NCBI GenBank assembly: GCA_030549495.1
Contig: JAUIRK010001007.1
Location: 1-64,000 of the forward strand
DNA from: Nectonema munidae
Lineage: Eukaryota; Nematomorpha; Nectonematoida; Nectonematidae
Direction of reading: 5' to 3'
DNA: 64,000 bases
The notes below the pieces were generated by a model. That model searched no databases, was not told where the DNA came from, and saw only the letters and a list, made by a program, of their open reading frames with translations. Of this stretch, positions 1 through 9,600 are shown in pieces. How positions within the stretch are numbered: position 1 is the stretch's first letter; every line of letters begins with the position of its first letter. The translations under genes and the position numbers were made by a program.

Positions 1-2226
1 TAACAGATTCAGGCACAAAAAGGGAGCACTTTAACACAGGCAACACCCAATCAACAGGAAGCACCCAAACACGGTCAGGCACAAACAAGGAGCACTTAAA
101 CACAGGCAGGCTCTAAAATAGGGAGAACCCAAAATACGCAAGCACAAACAAGGTCGAATTAAACACAAACAGCGAGCACTTAGACACAGGCAGGCGCAAA
201 CAGGTAACACTCAAACGCAGGCAGTTACAAAAAAGAGAGCACTCCACATAGGCAAAATAAGGAGCACTCAAACACAGGCAGGAACAAACAACGAGCACTC
301 TATCAACAGGGAGCACCCAAACACAGGCAGGCACAAACAAGGAGCACTTAAACACAGGTAGGACTTAAACAATTGTCAAGCAGAAACAAGGAGCACTTAA
401 ACATAGGCAGGCACTCAAACAGGGAGAACACAACATACGCAGGCACAAATAGGGTTGAGTGAAACACAGGCAGGCACAAACAGGGAGCACTTACAGAGAC
501 CGGCACAAAAAGGAAGTACTAAACAGGAGGCACTCAAACATGAGGCACTATAACACAGGCAGACACAAACAAGGAGCACTCAAACACAGGCAAGCTCAAA
601 AAGGGAGCACTTAAACAGATTCAGCACAAAAAGGGAGCACTTTAACATAGGCTAGCACCAACAGAGGACACTTAAACACAGGAAGCATATACAGGCAAAA
701 ACAGGAGCACTCAAAAAAAGGCAGAAACAAACGACGAGCACTCAATCAACAGGGAGCACCAAAACACGGTCAGGCACAAACAAGGGGCACTTAAAAACAG
801 GTAGGACTTAAACAATAAGCAAGAAGAAACAGGGACCACTTAAACAAGACAGGCAATCAAATAGGGAGAACCCAACATACGCAAGCACAAACAAGGTGGA
901 ATTAAACACAGGCAGGCACAAACAGCGAGCACTTAGACATAGGCAGGCGCTAGCAGGTAACACTCAAAAGCAGGCAGTTACAAACAGAGAGCACTCAAAC
1001 ACAGGCATTAACAAACAACGAGCACTCCATCAACAGGAAGCATCCTAACACAGTTAGACACAAACAACGAGGGCAAGGAGAAACAGGGAGCACTTAAACA
1101 CAGGCAGGCACTCAAAAAGTGAGAACCCAACACACGCAGGCACAAACAGGGTTGACTTAAACACAGGCAGGCACAAACAGAGAGCATTTAAACAGAGAAA
1201 GGCACAAGAAGGGAGCACTTTAACAGAGGCAAACACCAACAGGGGGCAATCAAACAAAAGCAGGCATAAACAGGAAGCACTCAAACATTGGGGCACTATA
1301 ACACCGGCAGACACAAACAAGGAGCACTCAAACACAGGCAGGCTCAAAATGGGAGCACTCAAACACAGGCAGGCACAAACAGGGAGGACTTAAACACAGG
1401 GTGGCACAAAAAGGGAACACTCTAACAGATGCAATCTCAAACAGGGAGCACTTAAACAGATTAGGCACAAAAAGGGAACACTTTAACACAGGCAAGCACC
1501 AACAGAGGCCACTCAAACACAGGAAGGCACAAACAGGAAGCACATACAGGCAAAAACAGGGAGCACTCAAACACAGGCAGGAACAAAAGACGAGCACTCA
1601 ATCAACAGGGATCATCCAAACACGGTTAGGCAATAACAAGGAGCACTTAAACACAGGTAGGATTTAAACAATAAGCAAGCAGAAATAGGGAGCACTTAAA
1701 CACAGGCAAGCTCAAACAGGGAGAACCCAACATACGCAAGCACATACAAGGTAGAATTAAACACAGGCAGGCCCAAACAGGTAGCACTTAAACAGAGACA
1801 GGCACAAAAAGGGACCACTTTAACACACGTAAGCACCAACAGGGGGCATTCAAATACAGGAAGGCAAAAACAGGAGGCACTCAAACATGGGGCACTATAA
1901 CACAGGCAAACACAAACAAGTAGCACTCAAACACAGGTAGGCTCAAACAGGGAGTACACATAGGGAAAACTTAAACACAGGGAGGCACAAACAAGGGAAA
2001 CTTAAACACATGGAAGCACAAACAGGGAGCACTTAAATAGATTCAGGCACAAAAAGGGAGCAATTTAACACAGGCAAGCCCCAACAGAGGGCACTCAAAC
2101 ACAGGAAGGCACAAACAGGGAACACCCAAACACAGGAAGGCATAAACAAGGAGCACTTAAGCACAGTTAGGACTTAAATAATAGGCAAGCATAAACAGGG
2201 AGCACTTAAACAAAGGCAGGCACAGT
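1..2226. repeat. 31-bp satellite, block I
   Basis: Tandem array of a degenerate unit of about 31 bp, with recurring words such as GGGAGCACTTAAACACAGG and CAGGCAGGCACAAAC. The period is clearest where two nearly perfect units lie next to each other in block III (18721 and 18752 start points, 31 bp apart). The plus strand is poor in T. Variant units recur irregularly, so there is higher-order structure but no single fixed long period. The many short open frames on both strands are by-products of low stop density, since the 31-bp unit shifts frame at every step. No gene is supported here. Confidence 0.95.
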
Positions 2227-2580
2227 CAGAGAGGGGGCGGTAAAAAATAGGGAATTTAAAAGGGGTGGATAGCCCTTACAAGGGGGAGAACAAAAGAAAA
2301 AAACGGGATTTCAAGGGGGTTAAAAAGTCTTTCAATTATCTGTAGCCACTAAATGCCAGTTCAAACCTTATAGTTTGAACCCAAAAGTGGAATTGGTGAG
2401 GTTTCAATCACCGAAACCAGTCTTTCACACAGTGTATGCTATGTGATAATGATCAAATACAAGAGAACTTACAATTTCTAGTAATATATATTTTAATTAA
2501 TATTTTGAATAAAGAGCATTGTTAAAAACAAAAGAGAATGAAATATGCTTTTTAATTTTAAAGAAATTAAAAATTTTACT

Positions 2581-2604
2581 AAATATTTTTGAAAAATTTT
2601 AAAT
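2581..2604. repeat. LINE target-site duplication, left copy
   Basis: A 24-bp stretch starting AAATATTTTTG and ending TTTTAAAT. It is repeated exactly at 4832-4855 on the other side of the LINE and occurs once, uninterrupted, in spacer B at 14654-14677. Confidence 0.92.
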
Positions 2605-4831
2605 TAACTTAATTTTTTTAATTAATTTAATTTAATGGTTTAACAGTTCTCTTATTGCCCTTAGAAAATCTAAAGAAAAATTATATAAAATTAGTGTACT
2701 TTTTCCAAATAAAGTAAACATAACAAGATATAAAAATACTTTAAAGCAATTCAAAAAGGAAGTTAAAAAAGCCAAGTCAACATACTATTTTAATCAATTC
2801 TCGCACTGTAAAAGTAGCAATATTTGGAAAAAATTAAATAGCTTTTTAAAACCCTCCAAGAAACCTGTGGAAAATTCTTCTTTTACTTGTGAAGACTTTG
2901 CCTCTTTTTTCTCTTTTCCTAAGGAAAAAATTCTTGATCCTTGTTCTATTAGTTATATTAATAATTCTATTCCCTTTAATCAAAATTCTTTCTTTTTATC
3001 GAAGATTTCATCAAATGACCTTTTAATAGCTACAGCATCATTAGCAAATAAGAAATCAATAGGAGAAGATGAACTTTCTTTAAATATGATAATTGACATT
3101 TTACCCTACATTAGCTCATCTCTTATTTTTATCTTTAATCTATCTCTCAATTCAGGAGTATTTCCTCAAAAACTTAAAGTTTCTAGAATAATACCAATTC
3201 TGAAATCAAAAAAAAGTTCTAACGTTATCGATAATTTCAGACCCATTTCTATTTTGTCAGTTTTCGCCAAAATTTTTGAAAAAATTATATTTACTAAGAT
3301 GATTGACTTCATTGATAAACATAATTTAATAAACCCCAAACAATTTGGTTTTCGGAAGAAAAAATCAACTGAGGATGCCGCTTTATCCCTACTCCAGTCC
3401 ATATCCAAATCTTTTTACGGTAAAAGTTCCACCATGGTTCTTTTTCTAGATTTTAAAAAGGCATTTGATAGCGTTTTTCACCCCATTCTCCTCTATAAAC
3501 TTTCTAGAATCGGCTTTAGAGGAAAAATAAATTCTTGGCTAAGTAATTATTTGCTAGATCGAGTTTCATACGTCTCTTTCCGAGGTGAATCCTCTAGAGA
3601 GTTTAAGATCAACATGGGAGTACCTCAAGGTTCAATCTTGGGACCTCTTCTCTTTTTAATATTTATCAATGATTTTTTTTCCTGTATACAAGATCCTACT
3701 TCTCTGATTCTTTATGCTGATGATGCAGCACTCTCTCTCAACTTTAGCGACCTTTCATTAATTGCCCCTACTACTAACACTTGCCTACATAACATATCAG
3801 AATGGTGTAAGCATAACTTCCTATTTCTTAACACAAATAAATGTCTATACATGTTATTCTCTAAACGAAATATAAACATAGATTTTAATATAATTTTAAA
3901 TGGTCATATTTTACACAAAGTTGATAACTTTAATTATCTTGGTTTGAATATTACAAATAATTTATCTTGGTCCCCTCACATAGCTAGCATTTTATCTAAA
4001 GTGTCTAAACTCTATGGAGCAATAAGAAAATTAAAACATTTTTTGAACTTTAAGTGCAAAAAACTCTTATATAGTTCTTTTATCTTCCCACATTTAACCT
4101 ATTGCAATATTGTATGGGGAAACTCTAATTTTACTTTCTTAAACAAATTAGAATCCTTTCAAAATAAATTTTTTTCTTTTATAAATCATTCTTCTGATTC
4201 TCAAACTTTTGAAGGATATAATATGAATTATATCAACGTTTTGGCTCACTTAAAGTTTTACTATAAATCCTTCTTTAATTACGGCCCTTTTGGAAATTTC
4301 TTTTCTCTAAATTCGTCTATACACAATTATAATACCCGATCCTCTTGCCTACTACATATTCCTCATAAAATTGATAATTCTATTTTCCGTTCAACAATTA
4401 TAAGAACACTTTTTATCTCAAACTTCTTCCATGGCACCTTAAATCTTGACAGTTTTAAAAAATTTAAACGTTCACTAAAACATTAAATATAACTTTTACA
4501 TGTATTTCTTAACTTATTTATCACATAATTATTATATATATATATATTAATACAAATCTCATAGCATATATATTTGTATATATATACATATATTCTTTTC
4601 TTTTGTTTTCTTTCTTACTTTTGTTTTTCTTTTATACACCTATTTTCCTGACGCTTCTCCTGTTCCTGGTTCATTCGATGGAGTGTGGAATCTCGATGAG
4701 TCCTTGAGACCTCCTTTTTCACCTTCTTCATAAAAGCCATCACATTCGCCTACTCAAATGTTAAACATTTCCTCAATGTGTGTGTGTGTAAAATTTTAAA
4801 TTTATTAAATAAACTTAACTAACTAAAACTT
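2605..4831 (+). mobile_element. 5'-truncated LINE (CR1/Jockey-like)
   Basis: A 2.2-kb non-LTR retrotransposon copy lying between exact 24-bp target-site duplications. It starts inside the linker between endonuclease and reverse transcriptase, so the 5' half was lost at insertion, as is usual for LINEs. It keeps the RT domain, a 3' UTR rich in TA/TC and an AT-rich tail (taaacttaactaactaaaac). Spacer B has the intact empty target, so this insertion is younger than the A/B duplication. The clade is inferred from RT motifs and the thumb phrase PHLTYCNIVWG. Confidence 0.93.
2636..4486 (+). CDS. LINE reverse transcriptase, open but 5'-truncated
   Basis: Open frame of about 617 codons with no disruption. 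There is no sensible start codon because the element is truncated, and an in-frame stop lies just upstream at 2633. The linker (ALRKSKEKLYK) comes first. The RT motifs follow in order: LDFKKAFDS (motif A, catalytic Asp), GVPQGSILGP (B), YADDAALSL (C, catalytic Asp pair), NTNKCLYMLF (D) and NFNYLGL (E), then a thumb region with YSSFIFPHLTYCNIVWG. The normal role is target-primed reverse transcription. No endonuclease or ORF1 remains, so this copy cannot be autonomous. The unbroken frame suggests a recent insertion. Confidence 0.93.
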   Translation, partial: WFNSSLIALRKSKEKLYKISVLFPNKVNITRYKNTLKQFKKEVKKAKSTYYFNQFSHCKSSNIWKKLNSFLKPSKKPVENSSFTCEDFASFFSFPKEKILDPCSISYINNSIPFNQNSFFLSKISSNDLLIATASLANKKSIGEDELSLNMIIDILPYISSSLIFIFNLSLNSGVFPQKLKVSRIIPILKSKKSSNVIDNFRPISILSVFAKIFEKIIFTKMIDFIDKHNLINPKQFGFRKKKSTEDAALSLLQSISKSFYGKSSTMVLFLDFKKAFDSVFHPILLYKLSRIGFRGKINSWLSNYLLDRVSYVSFRGESSREFKINMGVPQGSILGPLLFLIFINDFFSCIQDPTSLILYADDAALSLNFSDLSLIAPTTNTCLHNISEWCKHNFLFLNTNKCLYMLFSKRNINIDFNIILNGHILHKVDNFNYLGLNITNNLSWSPHIASILSKVSKLYGAIRKLKHFLNFKCKKLLYSSFIFPHLTYCNIVWGNSNFTFLNKLESFQNKFFSFINHSSDSQTFEGYNMNYINVLAHLKFYYKSFFNYGPFGNFFSLNSSIHNYNTRSSCLLHIPHKIDNSIFRSTIIRTLFISNFFHGTLNLDSFKKFKRSLKH

Positions 4832-4855
4832 AAATATTTTTGAAAAATTTTAAAT
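4832..4855. repeat. LINE target-site duplication, right copy
   Basis: Exact second copy of the 24-bp direct repeat at 2581-2604. After it the spacer resumes (attttttTCGCATGG), as in spacer B. Confidence 0.92.
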
Positions 4856-4866
4856 ATTTTTTTCGC

Positions 4867-5124
4867 ATGGACATTATTGACATCGAGTTAACAAGAATAA
4901 CGGACAATTTTTCACTTTTCAAAACTCAAGGCTTTACCATTGAAACTTATTTTATACCTACCCTTCTCAATAAATTTCTTGAGAAAAAAGAAAGAAAGAA
5001 AGAAAGAAAGAAAGAGAAAGAAATTCTTGAGAAAGACCCTTCTCATGCTTTAAGTCTTGAGTGTGCTCAACTACTGAATACTACTGTAATTTTTTATTCT
5101 AAATTGTACATTTTTTTCCAATAA
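4867..5124 (+). CDS. Small spacer ORF, copy A (85 aa, unknown)
   Basis: Small open frame starting at the ATG in TTCGCATGGAC and encoding a protein that begins MDIIDIELTRI. I do not recognise the product. The middle is a Lys/Glu-rich stretch encoded by a (GAAA)n tract, after FLEKK. The same frame is open in spacer B (81 aa), where the tract is 12 bp shorter, so frame is kept. In spacer C it is broken. No splice sites, signal peptide or known domain are visible. It may be a chance frame or an exon of a decayed gene carried in the satellite unit. Confidence 0.3.
   Translation: MDIIDIELTRITDNFSLFKTQGFTIETYFIPTLLNKFLEKKERKKERKKEKEILEKDPSHALSLECAQLLNTTVIFYSKLYIFFQ
4985..5022 (+). repeat. (GAAA)n microsatellite
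   Basis: Run of GAAA/AAAG tetramers inside the small spacer ORF. It is three tetramers longer here than in spacer B and four longer than in spacer C. Confidence 0.9.
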
Positions 5125-5689
5125 ATTCTTTCTTTCAAGAAAGATAATTAGTTTGTTTGTTACTATTTTAAATTTATATTTTTAATAAAACAGGGTTCTT
5201 GTTTTTATTTTATTAATAATTAATATTCTGATTTCTATAAAATATAACCACTATGGATAATTTTTAAATATGTAAGGTGTTAATAATAGTCTATTTTCTT
5301 TACTAAGTTATTTAGTTAAATTTTTTTTTTTTAATTGTATTACTTTAAAATTTTAATTATTAAGTTTTAAAAGATTTCATTAGATTTGTACAATTTTAAT
5401 TTAAATAAACACATCTATCTACTTTTGGTTAAGATTTTATATAGTTAGCGATAAATTATTCTTGTATTTTATTTTATATTGTCCACTAATTTGGATGATA
5501 ATCTAATTTGCTAATTCATTTATTATGTTAATTATCATATCTTTGCGTGTAAAATTGATCTTTATATCTACTAATGATCCTTCTGTGGGATATCAATAAT
5601 TATTAGGTGTACCAATAATGTTTACAGTGGTAACAATTTACGGGAGGTACCTATCATCTCTTCATTACGAATAATCTTTGAATAAACAT
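5125..5689. other. Spacer A right part, no gene seen
   Basis: AT-rich spacer sequence without a supported gene. It is nearly identical to the equivalent parts of spacers B and C and ends where satellite words resume (aaacatgcagacacaaacagg). Confidence 0.7.
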
Positions 5690-5690
5690 G

Positions 5691-5789
5691 CAGACACAAA
5701 CAGGGGACACCTAAACACATTCAGGCACAAATCAAGCAATTAAATAGATTCAGTCACAAAAAGATTGCACTTTAACACAAACAAGCACC
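5691..5789. repeat. Short satellite stretch right of spacer A
   Basis: About three degenerate 31-bp units between spacer A and the hAT element. The same stretch flanks spacer B (15491-15597) and spacer C (21369 onward). Confidence 0.85.
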
Positions 5790-5797
5790 AACAGGGG
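5790..5797. repeat. hAT 8-bp target duplication (left, copy A)
   Basis: AACAGGGG lies directly before the element and is repeated directly after it at 6670-6677. The same word occurs once at the uninterrupted site in copy C (21471-21478). Confidence 0.92.
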
Positions 5798-6669
5798 CAG
5801 AGCTTCGGAGCTTTCTCAAAATTGCTTAACTCCGGAGCATTGATTTTTTGACTCCGGCTCCAAGTATATTTTCAATATTTATTGTGTTTTCTTTCAGTTA
5901 TACATAAAGTTCGGTTTATTTATACAAAATTATACTTTTCTTAATTATTATACATAAAGTTTAAGATTTATATCGTTTCAAATTAGACAAATATTTCAAA
6001 ACTTTATTTATATGTGTTTGTTCTTAAAAATAGCATTGCTTCTAAAATGTCCTCTTTGAGACTACTACGTCAAAATTTTTAAAGCCGAAAAAAGGCGTTC
6101 CACACTTACTTGTGTTGTAGGCAAAGCAGTTATAATTTTAGCCTCGTTTAATAATTTCAGGATAACTTTTAATTACTTCATCACAAGACAAATTCGAAAA
6201 ACGGTCAAATTTTTCAATTTCAGAAAAAGATTTTTTGATCTGAAGTTCAAAATCAGATATTGTTGACGACACTGATTTTTTTAAGCGTTTTTTTCTTGAT
6301 TGTCTTTTTTGTTGCTTGTCAAGAACTTTCTCAAAATCAAAAGTTATCTCTTCCAATTCATATAGAGGTGAATAACTACTTGACGAAGATTCCCCCACAG
6401 ATTTCGAATATTCTTGCAATGCTAAAAAATCGCTTTGATTGTCAGCTGTTCTCATTTTACACACAATATTTTTAACAGACTCTCTGTCTTTTGATATTTG
6501 TTCAAGCGAAATTAGACATCTGTACTTTGGATCAAGATAAATTCCAGCAAGCAGAAATTCATTTTAAAGTAAGAGCCGGTAAGAGGGAGCCGCACATTAA
6601 AATTTGTAACTCCAACTCCGGCTTTTACTGACAGAATATTATGGCTCCGACTCTGGTTCCAAAGCCCTG
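5798..6669 (-). mobile_element. Internally deleted hAT transposon, copy A
   Basis: An 872-bp element with hAT hallmarks: imperfect terminal inverted repeats (CAGAGCTTCGGAGC at the left, CAGGGCTTTGGAAC reading in from the right) and an 8-bp duplication AACAGGGG. Subterminal regions carry repeated ACTCCGG/GGAGC words. The interior holds only the 3' part of a transposase on the minus strand. The same element sits at the same satellite position in copy B, so the two are one ancestral insertion copied by segmental duplication. Confidence 0.92.
6062..6570 (-). pseudogene. hAT transposase C-terminal fragment
   Basis: The minus-strand reading has a hAT-like segment YLDPKYRCLISLEQ, then an acidic/Lys-rich stretch, then the C-terminal dimerisation motif LPTTQVSVERLFSALKIL. 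The longest open part is 6138-6464. A frameshift near 6140-6150 separates it from the dimerisation motif, and two adjacent stops follow KILT. The N-terminal zinc finger and the DDE catalytic core are absent, so it encodes no active enzyme. The family call rests on the VERLFSALK motif together with the hAT-type ends. Confidence 0.85.
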
Positions 6670-9600
6670 AACAGGGGGCACTCAAACACAGGGAGCACTT
6701 AGACAACATTCAGGCACCAACAGGGAGCACTTAAACAGATTCAGGCACAAAAAGGGAGCACTTTAACACATGCAAGCACAAGCTGAAGGCACTCAAACAC
6801 AGAAAGGCACAAGCAGGAAGCACTCAAGCATATACAGGCAAAAACAGGGAGCACTCAAACACAGGCAGGAACAAACCACGAGCACTCAATCAACAGGGAG
6901 CATCCAAACAAGGAGCACTTAAACACGTGTAGGACTTAAACAATAGTCAAGCAGAAACAAGGAGCACTTAAACACAGGCAGGCACTCAAACAGGGAGGAC
7001 CCAACACACGCAGGCACAAACAGGGTTGACTTAAACAAAGGCAGGCACAAACAGGGAGCACTTAAACAGAGACAGGCAGAAAAAGAGAGCACTTTAACAC
7101 AGGCAAACACCAACAGGGGGCATTCAAACACAAACAGGCATAAACAGGAGGCACTCAAACATGGGGCACTATAGGAAGACAAACAAGGAGCACTCAAACA
7201 CAGGCAGGCTCAAAAAGGGAGCATTCAAACACAGCCTGGCACAAACAGGGAACACATTCAAGCTCAAACAGGGAGCACTTCAACAGATTCAGTCACAAAA
7301 AGCGAGCACTTTAACACAGGAAGCACCAACAAAGGGCACTCAAACACAGGAAGCACATACAGGCACAAACAAAGGGCACTTAAACACAGGTAGGACTTAA
7401 ACAATAGTCAAGCAGAAACAAGGAGCACTTAAACACAGGCAGGCACTCAAACAGGGAGAACCCAACATACGCAAGCACAAACAAGGTGGAATTAAATACA
7501 GGCAGGCACAAACAGCGAGCACTTAGACAGGCAGGCGCAAACAGATAACACTCAAACGCAGGCAGTTACAAACAGAGAGCACTCAAACACAGGCATTAAC
7601 AAATAACGAGCACTAAATCAACAGGCAGCATCCAAACACAGTCACACACAAACAACGAGGGCAAGGAGAAGAGGGAGCACTTAAACACAGGCAGGCACTC
7701 AAACACAGGGAGCACCCGACACAGACAGGCACAAACAGGGTGGACTTACCCACATGCATGCACTTAAACAGATTTAAGCACAAAAAGGGAACACTTAAAC
7801 ACAGGCAAGTATCAACAGAGGGTACTCAAACACACACAGGCAAAATAGGGAGCATTCAAACACAGACAAAATAGGGAGCACTCAAACACAGGCAGGAACA
7901 ACAACGAGCACTCTATCAACAGGGAGCACTCAAACACAGGCAGGCACAAACAAGGAGCACTTAAACACAGGTAGGACTTAAACAATAGTCAAGCAGAAAC
8001 AAGGAGCACTTAAACACAGGCAGGCACTCAAACAGGGAGAACCCAACACACGCAGGCACAAACAGGGTTGACTTAAACACAGGCAGGCACAAACAGGGAG
8101 CACTTAAACAGAGACAGGCACAAAAAGGGAGCACTTAAACAGAGACAGGCACAAAAAGGGAGCACTTTAACACAGGTAAACACCAACAGGGGGCATTCAA
8201 ACACAAGCAGGCATAAACAGGAGGCACTCAAACGCAAGCACAAACAGGGAGCATTTAAATAGATTCAGGCACAAAAAGGGAGCACTTTAACACAGGCAAG
8301 CACCAATAGGGGCCACTCAAACACAGGAACGCACAAAAAAGGAGGAATCAAACACAGGCAGGCACAAACAGGAGGCACTCAAACAAAGGCAGGCACAAAT
8401 ATGGCGCACTCAAGCACAGGCAGACCCAAACAGGAAGCACTTAAACAACAGGCAGGCAAAAAGAGGAGGCACTCAAACATGGGGCACTATAACACAGGCA
8501 AACACAAACAAGATGCACTCAAACACAGGCAGGTTCAAACAGGAAGCACTCACACACAGGCAGGCACAAAACGGAGGACTAAAACACAGGCAGATACAAA
8601 CAGGGAACACTTAAACACATGCAAGCACAAACAGGAAGCACTTAAACAGAATCAGGCACAAAAGGGCTGCACTTTAACACCGGCAAGCACCAACAGAGGG
8701 CACTCAAACACGGGAAGGCACAAACAGGAAGCACATACAGGCAAAAAAGGTAGCACTCAAACACAGGTAGGAACAAATGATTAGCTCTCAATCAACACGA
8801 AGCACCCAAACACGATCAGGCACAAACAAGGAACACTTAAACACAGGTAGGACTTAAACAATAAGCAAGCAGAAACAGGGAGCACTTAAACACAGGCAAG
8901 CACTCAAACACAGTCAAGCTCAAACAGGGAGAACCCAACATATGCAAGTACAAACAAGGAGGAATTAAACACAGGCAGGCCCAAACAGCAAGCACTTAGA
9001 CACAGGCAGGCGCAAATAGGTAACACTCAAACGCAGGCAGTTACAAACAGAGAGCACTCAAACACAGGCATTAACAAACAACGAACACTCAATCAACAGG
9101 GAGCATCCAAACACAGTTAGACACAAATAACGAGGGCAAGGAGAAACAGGGAGCACTTAAACACAGGCAGGCACTCAAAAGGGAGAACCCAACACATGCA
9201 GACACAAACAGGGTTGACTTAAACACAGGCAGGCACAAACAGAGAGCACTTAAACAGAGAAAGGCACAAGAAGGGAGCACTTTAACACAGGCAAACACCA
9301 AAAGGGGGCATTCAAACACAAGCAGGCATAAACAGGAGGTACTCAAATATTGGGGCACAATAACACCGGCAGACACAAACAAAAAGCACTCAAACACAGG
9401 CAGGCTCAAAAAGGGAGCACTCAAAAACAGGCAGGCACAAACAGGGAGGACTTAAACACAGGGTGGCACAAACAGGGAACACTCTAACAGATGCAAACTC
9501 AAACAGGGAGCACTTAAACAGATTCAGGCACAAAAAGGAGCACTTTAACACAGGCAAGCACCAACAGGGGGCATTCAAAAACAAGCAGGCATAAACAGGA

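Larger units (their letters stand above)
2227..5690. repeat. Satellite spacer, copy A (contains a LINE)
   Basis: Non-satellite, AT-rich segment between satellite blocks. It begins with a purine-rich stretch (gggggcggtaaaaaatagg) and ends where satellite words resume near 5690. Without the inserted LINE it is about 1.2 kb. It matches copy B (14300-15490) almost base for base and copy C (20196-21368) less closely. A perfect 8-bp-stem hairpin (GTTCAAAC...GTTTGAAC) lies near 2372-2393. No function is known; it behaves as part of a large satellite unit. Confidence 0.88.

Noticed and set aside
2395-2425. An H-type pseudoknot formed by GGTGA/TCACC and GGTTTC/GAAACC
   Set aside because: The stems would have connecting loops of zero length, which is sterically implausible; they are better seen as alternative hairpins.
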